From: Pristionchus mayeri
Lineage: Eukaryota; Nematoda; Chromadorea; Rhabditida; Neodiplogasteridae
DNA length: 64,000 bases
Direction: 5' to 3'
Assembly (NCBI GenBank): GCA_036245805.1
Contig: BTRK01000003.1
Coordinates: 5,766,001-5,830,000, forward strand
Shown: positions 11,915 to 22,839 of the stretch, piece by piece
Position numbering within the stretch: position 1 is the stretch's first letter
Layout of the letters: every line of letters starts with the position of its first letter
The notes under the pieces: model-generated
The model's input: only the letters and a program-made list of their open reading frames with translations
Databases searched by the model: none
Told to the model about the DNA's origin: nothing
Position numbers and translations under genes: made by a program

Positions 11915-13156
11915 TTGGGGTGTCCGGAAAGTTCGTATAATTTTTTGTTTTTATTTTTTATTCAATGCTTTACAATTCTCAGTGACCAATGTATGCCCCC
12001 TTCTTTCTCACTACCTCCCTCCAGCGATTGGGCAAGGTCACGATTCCTCTCTTCCAGAATGAGGGTTTCTTCGAGACCGCCCAGTTCACGAAAGCCCTCA
12101 CAACTTCATCTCGATTCTTGAACTTCTTTCCTTTGCAGAAGTCAGAGAGAGAGCGGAAGCAGTGGTAGTCGCATGGAGAGAGATCCGGGGAATACGGTGG
12201 ATGGGGAATCCTCTCGATCTTCAGCTCGTCCATTTTCTTCTGGGTCATCTTCGCTCGATGTGGGCGAGCATTGTCCATCAGAAGAAGAATTTTGCCCTGG
12301 TTCAGGAGTCTGGGAGGGACTCTGATCGCGACATCTTCCAGTTGTTCAGAGAAGAGGTCGACATTGATGCTGGTGCCAGGGGCGAGGATCTCCCAGTAGA
12401 TGGGGCCGAGCACTGAGAAGAAGAAGCATAGGAGTTCCTTCTTTCCGTGCTCTTCCTTCTTCGGGACGGGCGTGGGCTTCTCATCTGCATCCACCCATTG
12501 CAGTCTCCTCGCAGGGTTATCGTACGTGATCCACTTCTCATCTGTAGCGATGATGGAATTGACCCATCGAAGATTGGATCTACGATGGAGTAATTCCCGA
12601 CAGACTTGAACACGATTTTTCAGCTGTTCGGGGGAGAGGTCATGGGGAATCACTTGTGGGAGTTTCGGCTTCTTCCCAGATCGATGGAGGATATCGGACA
12701 CCGTTGATCTGGGAGTACCAGTATCCTTCTTCAACTCACGCACACTGGCCATAGGCTTGCGCTTCAGTGTGCAGAGAACGAGAGGCTGATCGAGGGAGGG
12801 AGGGCGTCCAGAGCGGGGTTGATCATCGAGACCAAACTCCCCTTTCTTGAAGCGGGAGAACCACTTATAGCAGAAGGGTATGGAGGGGGCGTCAACTCCT
12901 TCCGACTGGGCCAGGGCAGAGTGGGCCTCCTTCACGGATCGGCCAAGACGGTAGTAATGAAGTAAAACTGCTCGGAGGTAGAGATGGGAGTCCATCACAA
13001 GAATCAATGTAGCAACTAGGAGACTGATTAAATCCTCTCACTACTCAACGTCAAAATGATGCAATACATTGTTGACAAACAGATTGCGCAATCACTGAAT
13101 TTGATCGCGAACTGACTTTCTTCCGAAGCATTATACGAACTTTCCGGACACCCAAA
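11915..13156 (-). mobile_element. Complete mariner element, 1242 bp
   Basis: Terminal repeats start TTGGGGTGTCCGGAAAGTTC at the left. The right end is the inverse with one substitution in the C-run. TA flanks both ends (11,913-11,914 and 13,157-13,158). The only gene is an uninterrupted transposase on the minus strand. Three relatives with the same ends lie at 20,022-20,751, 26,546-27,427 and 56,885-58,128. This copy is inserted within an older mariner-like element. Confidence 0.95.
11979..13007 (-). CDS. Mariner transposase, full length, DD34D
   Basis: 342 residues, the usual mariner length, with no stop or frameshift. The N-terminal half holds the paired helix-turn-helix DNA-binding region. 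Residues 60-70 contain the GRPPS linker motif, and helices around 75-115 include the STVSDILHRSGK segment. The catalytic triad is D156 (ATDEKW), D245 (LLMDNARPH) and D280 (YSPDLSPCDYHCF). The 34 residues between the last two define the DD34D class. The enzyme cuts and pastes elements with the 11,915-13,156 terminal repeats at TA sites. The start is the first ATG in frame and gives the family's expected length. It could plausibly be active and could mobilise the three damaged relatives in this window; activity is inferred. Confidence 0.95.
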   Translation of the reverse strand: MILVMDSHLYLRAVLLHYYRLGRSVKEAHSALAQSEGVDAPSIPFCYKWFSRFKKGEFGLDDQPRSGRPPSLDQPLVLCTLKRKPMASVRELKKDTGTPRSTVSDILHRSGKKPKLPQVIPHDLSPEQLKNRVQVCRELLHRRSNLRWVNSIIATDEKWITYDNPARRLQWVDADEKPTPVPKKEEHGKKELLCFFFSVLGPIYWEILAPGTSINVDLFSEQLEDVAIRVPPRLLNQGKILLLMDNARPHRAKMTQKKMDELKIERIPHPPYSPDLSPCDYHCFRSLSDFCKGKKFKNRDEVVRAFVNWAVSKKPSFWKRGIVTLPNRWREVVRKKGAYIGH

Positions 13157-13193
13157 TACTAAAACGAAAAGAACTTTCGATTGTTCTTTTTAA

Positions 13194-13481
13194 AGGAGTG
13201 CTCCGGGAAACAAATGCTAGGGAGTCCCACCACGAAAATTCTACGCTCTCAGTGGGAAACTGTAGCGATTTTGCCCCTAGATTGAGCTGATACGTATGTA
13301 GAACGTATGAAACATAAACGAACCAGGCGCTACCTTGCGCTTCCAATGAACTTTGCGCGTATGTAAATAGGCCCAGAGGCGTCTGTGAAACTTCGTACAA
13401 AGTGATTTCTGATCAGGTGAGTGGCCTCTACGATATCCACACTGTCACTATGGGTGACTGAACATTCCCCGGAGCACCCCT
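13194..13481. mobile_element. TTAA MITE, 288 bp, copy 1
   Basis: Ends AGGAGTGCTCCGGG and CCCCGGAGCACCCCT are flanked by TTAA on each side. A second copy of exactly the same length lies at 63,449-63,736. The interior, with TATTTACATACGCGC and the TTTCCCACTGAGAGCG-type block, is shared with the larger duplicated repeat at 16.5-17.5 kb. It has no coding capacity. TTAA duplication suggests piggyBac-type mobilisation. Confidence 0.85.
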
Positions 13482-14282
13482 TTAATTTATATTTATGCGA
13501 GGATACAATACTCTCACCAAAATATGTAGCATTCATCGCACTGATAATGCAATTTGAACATCGGAATTCGAATATTGCAAAACTCCCTGAATCCAGCATT
13601 GATCAAAAGTCCGCGCTTTAGTAGTTAACTGTTGATGCTACTCCTTACCTATCACTATTCGTCTAGACTAAGTCAGGGGATAGCTCCTTCTTGAGGAAAT
13701 TTAATCATGCACCGGATACCAAAAAAATAAATTTTGGCCATGTTGACCTTTAGTCAGCACTATTGAAAATTTATGTTTTCTAAAACTGGGAAAGGCTTGA
13801 GTTCAAATGTGTTTCTCGAATATGTAGTGTCTTGATATACTATGGAAAAGTACTCTTTTGGAAGCCGGTCTGAACGATCCTAGAAGCAGGGAACATCATC
13901 GCTTGAGAAGGGTTACCTCGGAAAGGCTCGTATTCAATGTTGTGTAAATCGTGCCTTTGTGAACCAGACATGCTTCCGGGCGTATTATTAGAAAGCACTC
14001 CATATGGGCTACTCATTCCACTATATCTTAAGTTATGACATTGTTTTCCCGCAAAATACGAGAAGCAGAAAATATTTTTAGAAAAGTGTGAAAATCTCAC
14101 AATTGATAAATCTTATTTTTTGCGGATACCCAAAAGGCATAATGCGATACGAAGACATAAATTTAATGGCGAAGTGAATCCCTACATGCCATCGAGCTGA
14201 CTTGAGAACCTTACCGAAAAGGATTTTAGACGGGCTCAAATATCCTGCCTCAAATCGAGCATTACTTTCTCACCAGCCTAAG

Positions 14283-15397
14283 AGAGACTATCTGGGTGAG
14301 TAATCATTTTTGTGAAGACGCTTGGCACTAGCGAAAAATCGAATTCTTTCAAAATTGGTATACATGTAGTACTCAGTGAGTATAGCTCAGGCGTGGCATA
14401 TTTAGTGTTCTAGATCGCGCTTAAATAAATGATGGGCACTTTAGTCCGAAAACCTAAATTTTCGAACTTTTACATTTCGCATTCGATCGAAACGATTGAT
14501 ATCTCTAAAAATGCAGAATATTCAATTGATCACACATGCCAAGTGCCATAACGATTGGATGAAAGGTCTTGAAAAAAAAGCGAAAATTTGATAAATTTTA
14601 CGTTTGATGAATTATAGATCGTTCGGATGGGAGGGTTCAGAAAGTTTTGAAGATTTAAATATGTAGCTGTGGATGCTAACTAACTATTATGTGCAAACAA
14701 TTAAAATCAAAAAATAACTTTGAGAGAAATTGCCAAACAACTGTCGGCAACTTGAAATAAAACCAGTTTGTGATAAGGCCGGTGGCCTACCGTACCCCAG
14801 TCGAAGTTGAAGAAACATGTTCTCAAGTTACCCTACACGTAGTACTCGATGTGGGAAATCTACCAGTATCAGCAGAATTTCGCTAAGCATCCGCGCGCTC
14901 CAGCGCGCGAATGTTAAATATGATCGAAGATTACGGTAGTTTGTTTAACATTTTGTTTAACGATTTTAATTGTTTGCACATAATACTTAGTTAGCATCCA
15001 CAGCTACATATTTAAATCTTCAAAACTTTCTGAACCCTCCCATCCGGGCGATCTATAATTCATCAAACGAAAAATTTATCAAATTTTCGTTTTTTTTCTA
15101 AAGACATTTCATCCAATCGTTATGGCACTTGGCATGTGTGATCACTTGAATATTCTGCATTTTTAGAGATAGCAATCGTTTCGATCGAGATAGCAATCGT
15201 TTCGAACGAAATGTAAAAGTTCGAAAATTTATGTTTTCGGACTAAAGTGCCCATCATTTATTTAAGCGCGATCTAGAACACTAAATCAGCCACGCCTGAG
15301 CTATACTCACTGAGTACTACACGTATACCAATTTTGAAGGAATTCGATTTTTCGCTAGTGCCAAGCATATTTTCATTCACTCAGATAGTCTCTCCTA
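14283..15397. mobile_element. Foldback element, 1.1 kb
   Basis: Begins GAGAGACTATCTGGGTGAG and ends with the inverse, ACTCAGATAGTCTCTC. Arms of about 470 bp contain TCGAATTC, GATGGGCACTTTAGTCCGA and CTTTCTGAACCCTCCCATCC in opposite orientations. The centre is about 14,700-14,940. A solo end of the same family lies in P450 intron 8 (about 53,680-53,790). It sits exactly between two mariner-like remnants. No gene is seen. Confidence 0.8.
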
Positions 15398-16161
15398 ATA
15401 GGTTGGTAAGAAAGTTCTGTCGCGTACTATTTTTCCATTTTTTCTTGACTGAATACATTGTTTGGAAATTCAATTTAACATAAGGTGGAGTGATGTAAGT
15501 AGTATACGTGAACAGTCTTAAGTCGATTCTATTTCGCATATAAAGCGAGTAAATAAATAAAATCTCAAAAATTCTGAAAATGACGATTTTATGGTGTAAT
15601 TTTTTGAACTCAGCCGTTTTAATAAAAGCGACCAATTGCTTCTTCTGCTTTGAAGGATGGTAACACTAGAGTTGTACATCCATATTATCACATAACATCC
15701 GGCATTCGATATGTGTGGACAGCTGCAGATAGCAAAAAAGGCTGATTTCAAAGAACAATTTTGGGTTTCATCATTTGAAAAATGTAGCTTACGAACAGTT
15801 AGGTGCACCACTTTCCCATTTCGGGTAAACACTAAACATGCCGAGTACTTCATCACTCACTACAACTGACCTTAATGGATCAATCGCTAAAACTTCAGGG
15901 ATGAGAAATGCATAACATCAAAATTAAATTAAGTGGAATTTTCAGAATTTGCGCTGATCCCAAGTTGGCATAATGTGTCTTTCTTATTATTATGCAATAC
16001 AAAACATGCCCACTAGGGTCGGCATTTTGATTCTCTGAGACCGCGCTCCATCGAAAATTAAAATGGAATGATTCTCCAATTCCTCTTTCCCCATTTTGCA
16101 TAGAATCTAGCGATTCCCTGTTCTTTTGTTTAGAGAATCCAGGATTCTCTAATGGCCCATT

Positions 16162-16278
16162 CATAGTCGACAAAAGCTGATGGGTCACTCTCTTCATTTA
16201 CCGAACTCTCTCACCGGTCGACCGGTCGAGAGAGTTCGGGAAATGAAGGGAGTGACCCCTCAGCTTTTTCGACTATGA
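16162..16278. mobile_element. Short palindromic MITE with GAGAGAG core
   Basis: A hairpin-forming sequence: TCATAGTCGACAAAAGCTGA at the left pairs with its inverse at about 16,258-16,278, with CTCTCTCACCGGTCGACC at the centre. Similar hairpins with a CTCTC/GAGAG core occur near 45,166-45,264, 45,412-45,511, 47,520-47,590, 48,455-48,540, 53,515-53,585 and 63,035-63,135. Confidence 0.6.
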
Positions 16279-16294
16279 AACCAGCACACAGCCT

Positions 16295-17544
16295 GTCAGA
16301 TCAGACAAACTCCTTTGTTCTCGTGGCGGATCATTTTTCTCCATTATCCGATGCTGAGCGGTGAAGTGATGGAGAGAGTGGTTGAAACACACATCATAAT
16401 TTAATTATGAAATTAAAATTAAATAATCCGATTTAACACGTGTGTCTAAGAAGAAGGCATGGGCCTACTGTTAAAGAAGGAGTAACACGAAAAATTAGTT
16501 TAATGTATTTAATAGAAACCGGCAGCCCGATCATGAATCACTTTATTCGGAGTTTCAGAGGCAGCTCTGAGGCTATTTACATACGCGCAAAGTTCATTGA
16601 CAGCGAAGTGTTGCGGCTAGTTCGTTTGTGTTTCATTCGCTCTACTTTATTTTCGCCTCTTTCTCGGCATAAATTCGCTACAGTTTCTCATTGCGAGCGC
16701 AATATCTTCGTGTTGGGACTCCCTAGCACTCATTCGTGTTACCCCTTCTTTAAATTTTGGGATTTTTATCTCGTTTCTGTGCTCGCTAATATCGCAAATA
16801 CTTTTAGTCATATATTTTTTGCTTCAAATGCTAACTAGTCAGAGCACAATAATGGTAGACCCCACTTCAGGGGTATTTTCTGAATCCTCGTGAGCAGCTC
16901 TACAATTTGTATAGTCAGATCAGACAAACTCCTTTGTTCTCGTGGCGGATCATTTTTCTCCATTATCCGATGCTGAGCGGTGAAGTGATGGAGAGAGTGG
17001 TTGAAACACACATCATAATTTAATTATGAAATTAAAATTAAATAATCCGATTTAACACGTGTGTCTAAGAAGAAGGCATGGGCCTACTGTTAAAGAAGGA
17101 GTAACACGAAAAATTAGTTTAATAAGCCACTATGTGTATTTAATAGAAACCGGCAGCCCGATCATGAATCACTTTATTCGGAGTTTCAGAGGCAGCTCTG
17201 AGGCTATTTACATACGCGCAAAGTTCATTGACAGCGAAGGGTTGTGGCTAGTTCGTTTGTGTTTCATTCGCTCTACTTTATTTTCGCCTCTTTCTCGGCA
17301 TAAATTCGCTACAGTTTCCCATTGCGAGCGCAATATCTTCGTGTTGGGACTCCCTAGCACTCATTCGTGTTACCCCTTCTTTAAATTTTGGGATTTTTAT
17401 CTCGTTTCTGTGCTCGCTAATATCGCAAATACTTTTAGTCATATATTTTTTGCTTCAAATGCTAACTAGTCAGAGCACAATAATGACAGACCCCACTTCA
17501 GGGGTATTTTCTGAATCCTCGTGAGCAGCTCTACAATTTGTATA
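16295..17544. repeat. 619-bp tandem duplication
   Basis: Two nearly identical copies (16,295-16,913 and 16,914-17,544) lie head to tail. Copy 2 carries a 12-bp insertion (AAGCCACTATGT, about 17,126-17,137) and a few substitutions. Each yields the same ORF of 132 or 136 residues with no recognisable domain. The middle of each copy resembles the TTAA MITE at 13,194-13,481. Part of this repeat is present inverted at 17,635-17,735 and 21,320-21,660. I treat the ORF as fortuitous. Confidence 0.8.
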
Positions 17545-19138
17545 GACAGATTTTCGATATTGTTCCTAGTATTCGAAAAACAGCTGAAAATGCGTGAAAA
17601 TTTAGGATTTTCGCGTTTTTCTCGAATACTAAGTGCAATATCAAAAATCTGCCTATATAAATTGTAGAGCTGCTCACGAGGATTCAGAAAATACCCCTGA
17701 AGTGGGGTCTGCCATTATTGTGCTCTGACTAGTTCCCATTTGAAAATCACTATCCATTTAGTTTCGAAATACATGTTTCAAAATGAGTTTCACAAGACGT
17801 TTTAATTATGCCACCATATTTTGCGCTGAAATCCTCAAAGAGAAATGTGTTTCACTGAATATATTTACTCAATTAATTCAATGTGATATAGTGCAAACGA
17901 GAGTGTGACAATTGCTCTTCGCCGTCAGTTGTCTAACCTGACAGGCTGTGCAGCATAATTGATTTGTGAAAGAAAACATCGAAGACAATTTAACCACTTG
18001 TGAAACACATTCGACAAGAGACGCATTGTATAATATAAATAATGTAAAATATTTATAAATATTCCAACCCATCTGCAATTTTGTAGGCTCGAAGGGACCA
18101 TGATGAGATAGTAAATTTAAAATTGAAGAAAAAATATTAATGTTGAACGAAGTTACAGCCTAGAGAATCCGGGATTCTCAGAATCCAGGATTCTCAGAAT
18201 CCGAGATTCTCAGAATCAGATGATTCAGTGAGTGAGGAATCATTCGATTCTCAGAATCTTCAAAGAATCAAAATGCCAACCCTAATGCCCACTTGTTGCA
18301 ATCTACAACAGCATGTTAGCTATGTCCATATCACATTTCTTCTTTTAACTATGAGCAAATAAAAAATAGGGTTGGTCATCAATGTCGCTGAATTTGGCAA
18401 TCGACTATGCTAGAATTAGTATTTGGAGAATACTGTGATAACGTTTTCTCGAAAGAGTAACCAAGCACTATTAGACTACTGAAGATCGTACGAAGATTGA
18501 TCAACTTTGAAGGGCTGAATAATCCAAAATGTAAAATACGAGAAACGCGACAGAACTTTCTTACCAACCTAATACTTCTTCGAGACATGCATGACCAGAT
18601 TTACCACCTGCAGAAATTTCAAGTAAATCGGTCATTTAGTTTTTGAGATATTGATGAAAACCTAAATACGACCTACTTGCAGCCCGGCTGCACCGGTCGG
18701 TTTGGTGTAAAATAAAGTAGACCATGATGATCAGCATCCTCGATAACCCCTTTTCCCAAGTTTTTGAAATTTTGGTGTGCCAGCCTCCTCACAGTGTTTG
18801 CCGACTCTTCGACAACCGGCCTCATATATTGCAAAGGCGCTTTTCAAGATTTCCTAGACCTTAGATGTGCTCCTTGAATGTGCAGCACCCGCTTAATGAT
18901 AAATCATGAATAATTCGCTGCAGATTGTACAACATTTCTCGAATTAGTTGTAGATACTAAATTAATACTCGGAAACAAAAATATTAGCAAAACGAGATAT
19001 TTGCTTTTTTATCTGACATGTGAAGGTATTATCGTACGATCTGTGACACTAGAACATTAGAGGAGTGTGAAGCGAAAATTTGCACTGAGCGTGAAACAAA
19101 TTTCTTTTTTTTTCTGGCACCAAATTCTAATCAATTCA

Positions 19139-19228
19139 AATGTTGGCCCATTGCCAGATCATCATAACGATCGTGCAGTAGCCCGGGACGATATCGCTCT
19201 GGGACTCGGCAGAGTGCTCCAACAAGGT
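19139..19228 (+). other. Possible isolated coding exon
   Basis: A stretch with host-like codon use reads GPLPDHHNDRAVARDDIALG and ends at a plausible donor (CAAG then GTACGG, 19,229). No convincing acceptor, family match or neighbouring exon was found. It lies about 0.7 kb upstream of the gene-end-like module at 19.87 kb and might be a displaced exon of the EF-hand locus. This is a guess. Confidence 0.25.
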
Positions 19229-19267
19229 ACGGTATATTCGAATATTGATTTTCCGATTTTTGATTCT

Positions 19268-19355
19268 GGTCGCCCCTAGGTCGAATGAGAACTATTGCGT
19301 CGTGCCGACTTTGATATATCAAAGGCGGCATGATTCAATAGTTCTAATCCGATCT
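19268..19355. mobile_element. Short palindromic MITE (AGGTCGAATGAG type)
   Basis: A hairpin of about 85 bp with CTTTGATATATCAAAG at the centre and AGAACTATT arms. A close relative at about 56,145-56,225 has CCTTTGACATATCAAAGG at its centre, and a looser one lies at 54,505-54,565. The ends resemble CACTAGGTCGGATGAG. It is non-coding. Confidence 0.6.
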
Positions 19356-20021
19356 AGTGTCTTCTGGTCGGGACCATTTACCTTGCTATCTATCGTTGTT
19401 CACTATAGTTCGAGAAACGTCCGCTATAATTTCATAACATTTCTAACCTATTAATAAATCGATAGTTACAGTAACCCGTCTTCCCGCAGCGATCTCCAAC
19501 TGTGCATTTACTTCGCGCCTCAAGTTTTCCAAAGTTTTCAAGTTATCACTCTCCCATATCTCTTATCTACTCATCATCTCAACTTTACGGGAAACCTTTT
19601 TTAAGCATCCGTCGCCATTGTCTAGGAGAAAGAAGCTATCCCGATTGATAGGCCTCACCAATTGTATGTGTAAATACTCGATGCCCGGTTTATTTCTCTG
19701 AAAGATCGCTTACTTCGTATCACTGTTATTTTCTGTGTGGAAACTAAGCAATTAGTTTTTGCGACGTCTTGTAAAAGTTAATTGCGAATTTTCAACATAA
19801 AAAAGTGGCGACCCGAATTTCTAAATCTATCCCATCCATTATCCTCCGCTGTGTTTCCTACCTGACCGATTCCATTCATCAATGGTTCTGTTATACAGAA
19901 GCAATGTAATAAATATCTGCCTCTAGCCATTTGCTTTCAATTATCGCAATACAATTTTTTACACAGAATCGCAATACCCTTTCCGCTCCCCACGAGCAGT
20001 TCGCTTTGGTGAGAAATGCAT
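19356..20021. other. Non-coding stretch with a recurring gene-end-like module
   Basis: No exon is supported. Positions 19,865-20,020 match 225-365 closely enough to be a duplicated segment (TTCTGTTATACAGAAGCAAT, AGCAGTTCGCTTTGGTGA). An AATAAA-like motif at about 19,908 fits a gene 3' end, but no coding sequence can be linked to it. Confidence 0.35.
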
Positions 20022-20751
20022 TGGGGTGTCCGGAAAGTTCGTATAATGCTTCGGAAAAAAAGTCAGTTCGCGATCAAATGCAGTGATTGCGCAATCTGTT
20101 TGTCAACAATGTATTGCGTCACTCTGACGTTAAGTGGGATGTGGGTTGGATCAGTCTCGTTGTTTCTACACTTGTTGAAGTGGTGAAGTATAGCCGATAT
20201 TTTGATACAGTTGTGTTGAAAAGAAGGAACTCCTCTGCTTCTTCTACTCAGTGCTCGGTCCCATCTACTGGGAGATCCTCGCCCCTGGCACCAGCATCAA
20301 TGCCGACCTCTTCTCTGAACAACTGGAAGATGTCGCGATCAGAGTCCCTCCCAGACTCCTGAACCAGGGCAAAATTCTTCTTCTGATGGACAATGCTCGC
20401 CCACATCGAGCGAAGATGACCCAGAAGAAAATGGACGAGCTGAAGATCGAGATGATTCCCCATCCACCGTATTCCCCGGATCTCTCCCCATGCGACTACC
20501 ACTGCTTCCGCTCTCTCTCTCTGACTTCTGCAAAGGAAAAAAGTTCAAGAATCGAGATGAAGTTGTGAGGGCTTTCATGAACTGGGCGGTCTCGAAGAAA
20601 CCCGCATTCTGGAAGAGAGGAATCGAGACCCTGCCCAATCGCTGGAGGGAGGTAGTGAGAAAGAAGGGGGCATACATTGGTCACTGAGAATTGTAAAGCA
20701 TTGAATAAAAAATAAAAACAAAAAATTATACGAACTTTCCGGACACCCCAA
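20022..20751 (+). mobile_element. Internally deleted mariner, 730 bp
   Basis: Carries both terminal repeats of the 11,915-13,156 family, with TA at the right flank and CA at the left, apparently mutated. The 5' part up to about 20,220 matches the diverged end found at 27,240-27,427 rather than the intact copy, so this looks like a deletion derivative or recombinant. The coding remnant is described separately. Confidence 0.9.
20219..20687 (+). pseudogene. Mariner transposase fragment (C-terminal half)
   Basis: Encodes roughly the last 160 residues of the mariner transposase, from the KELL..LGPIYWE region to the terminal KKGAYIGH. The catalytic aspartates D245 and D280 are present (LLMDNARPH, YSPDLSPCDYHCF). 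The first 180 or so residues, including D156, are missing. A short insertion in the CT-run at about 20,512-20,523 shifts the frame after SLSL. It cannot encode a working enzyme. Confidence 0.9.
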
Positions 20752-21660
20752 TATTTTTGTGTTTTTGCTATGTATTTTTCTTGTGACAGTGCTCTTTGAC
20801 CTTTAAACGGCCTTTCTTAACTACATTTATAAAGCATAAATAGTTTAATTTTTTTTTAAATTAAAATTTTTAATATTTTATATGTCATACGCTACAATAC
20901 AATACAATATTTATCTGTTATCGCTTTCTGGGCGCAGACCAAGATGTGGGGTCAGAAAAGGTCGATTTTCTCATTTCAAGGTTGTCAATTGCGGTGTGCT
21001 TTCGAGACGATATTTAGGATTGCATTGCATAGATAGAATCTCACTTTAGGTCGTAAACGAAGCCTTGCGTGTTCTAGAATCTTCTCTGCTCGAATCCTCC
21101 AGACTCGATGATCAATCTTTCAACGAGATAATGGAGTCTAGATTCTGAACATCCAAACATCTTAGTAGGTCATGACCATCACACGGTGACCACTCCGGCT
21201 GGGATGGGGATTCCTTTCTTGATGAGTCGAAGGCGGAAGCGAGGGGTATTAGGGGGAACCAATCCAAATCAGAGAGAAAAGGGAGAGGGGCCGTTCGCAA
21301 CGACTAACAATGAATGGAAATATAAATTGTAGAGCGGTTCATGACGATTCAGAAAATATCCCATAAGTGGGGTCTGCTTATATTGTGAGCAGGCCAGTTA
21401 TCAGTTGAAGCGAGAATTGTTTACATACAAGTAATTGTGTCAAAGGGGAGCCGGCGAGCGATATACAAATCAAAAAAAATACCAGTAGGCTCATTTACTA
21501 TTGTTAGAAAGACATGCTAATTCGGATTATTAAATTTTAATTTCTTAATTACATTATGTATTATGTTTCAACTACTTTCTCACTCACTTCACCGTTCAGC
21601 CGAAGGGAACGGAGAGGAATGGTCCGCCGCAAGAACTAAGGAAATTGTCTGATCTGACAG
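20752..21660. other. Non-coding stretch with inverted repeat debris
   Basis: I see no gene in 20,752-21,320. From about 21,320 to 21,660 the sequence is a degraded inverted copy of the 16.3-17.5 kb repeat (ATTGTAGAGCGGTTCATGACG, GGGTCTGCTTATATTGTGAG). The ORF at 21,112-21,300 (-) has no support beyond being open. Confidence 0.5.
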
Positions 21661-22031
21661 GCTGTGATGTTCTATCGCTCTCTCTAGCCAGCGATTGAAT
21701 GTGAAAAATGAAGGGAATCAGATCATTGCCCTCAATTTATTATTAGAAATATGAGAACAGGTTTTTCGTACTCGTTTATGTTTCACTTGCTCTACATAAT
21801 TTTCGCATCGTTCTTGGGCTAATTTGGATACAGTTTCCCATTGCGAGAGCAATATCTTCGTGGTGGGACTCCCTAGCATCCATTCGTGTTACCCCTTCTT
21901 ACTGGAGAAGGGGAGATGCGGAAATGCCGAAACGTGGAGCATTACGAGTATGCGTTGGAATGTTTCCAAACTTGGTGATTTTCGATTCCAAGGATGTTAC
22001 TTAATCTGGTCAGATAGCGTGCGCCAATATA
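21661..22031. repeat. Duplicate of the EF-hand gene's B-C intron, first part
   Basis: Sequence such as GGTGATTTTCGATTCCAAGG and AATCTGGTCAGATAGCGTGC matches 3,735-3,800 in the first copy of the locus. The duplicate is cut at 22,032 by a Tc1/mariner-type element and resumes after it at 27,555, leading to the decayed exon at 28,333. This shows that the second locus copy is genomic rather than a retrocopy. Confidence 0.6.
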
Positions 22032-22839
22032 CAGGGTGCGGAGAAAGTATGGAAACAAAGTTTGAACTCAAATATTTCATCAGTCCTGGAAACCTGCTAA
22101 TACATGTTATAACAGGTTTTACCTAATCATTCGGTGTATTCAAGGCGCACGTTAAATTGTTTCCCGTAGTCATGGTTCGACCCCACCAATTCCGCCAATC
22201 AATTATTGACCTGTGGAGCACCGGCGAGACCGTTGGTTCAATCACGAAGAAACTCCGTGTTTGCCGTCCTACCGTTTTCAAGACCATCCGCCGTTTCATG
22301 GAGCTAGGCACGACTAAGGACTAGTGATGACAAAACGGAAGTCGGCACCTTGTCGGAAAAGACTCGATTTATACCCCTTGCCGGCAAGACGGCCCTTTCA
22401 AGCCGGCGCGCTTGCCGGCGACCCCTCCCTCTCTCTACTCAATCCGAAATGGATGACCTTTCAACGGGAGAGTTGTCGGCGCGCCGATAAGAGACGGCTA
22501 GCCGGTAGATCAAGGCCGCCTGCTAGGGAACAGAGAACCATTTCGAGCATAGTATTCAAAGTAGAGTGGGTGTTTGGTGTGAACTAATTGGAATTATGTC
22601 AATACAACCTATTTCATCATCATTACGTAATATTGTGTCATCCTTACGTAATATGACGTTTTCAGCCAACAAAACTCTTCAAACTTGATGAAAATAATGG
22701 CTTGAGAAGTCGTTTGATGCGGGGCGATCTCGCCGTCAATCGTGTATATCGATTTCTTCATCACCATGAAATATGACGCATTCTTGTGCAATTTCCTCCA
22801 TTTCACTCATGATTCACTTCAGTCTCAACGAAAATGATC

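Larger units (their letters stand above)
10952..14282. mobile_element. Decayed mariner-like element with a nested intact mariner
   Basis: The left end TCAGGTTGGTGAGAAAGTAA and an imperfect inverse at 14,262-14,282 are mariner-type terminal repeats. Internal pieces (for example 11,080-11,110 and 11,660-11,900) match the related element at 28,510-29,784, including TTACGTTTTGGCCCAG. The transposase frame is destroyed: only fragments reminiscent of mariner (for example around 11,640-11,900) remain. It is interrupted by a full mariner (11,915-13,156) and a TTAA MITE (13,194-13,481). Confidence 0.65.
15399..18572. mobile_element. Mariner-like remnant expanded by internal duplications
   Basis: Ends TAGGTTGGTAAGAAAGTTCT and the inverse at 18,547-18,572 match the smaller element at 41,731-42,630. 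Subterminal sequence also matches it (GACTGAATACATTGTTTGG against its inverse). The expected transposase is not intact. The centre is filled by a palindromic MITE (16,162-16,278), a 619-bp tandem duplication (16,295-17,544) and an inverted piece (17,560-17,735). Confidence 0.65.
10190..18835. mobile_element. Foldback element split by about 7.6 kb of nested insertions
   Basis: Left arm 10,190-10,690 contains CCGGGCTGCAAGTAGGTCGT. The first half of the right arm is at 10,700-10,948. The second half resumes only at 18,575-18,835, where the inverse of the 10,190-10,435 segment is found. Everything between (10,952-18,572) therefore inserted into one arm of a pre-existing palindrome. The ORFs at 10,722-11,090 (-) and 10,731-11,054 (+) are arm sequence. 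Related arms lie at 6,298-7,317. Confidence 0.75.

Noticed and set aside
12162..12609. Several ORFs opposite or overlapping the mariner transposase, repeated at the other mariner copies
   Set aside because: They are other-frame reads of the transposase gene and recur only because the element is repeated.
16440..17469. Tandem 132/136-residue ORFs as a duplicated gene
   Set aside because: The 12-bp indel keeps frame by chance; there are no motifs, the sequence overlaps a MITE core, and it lies inside a mariner remnant.
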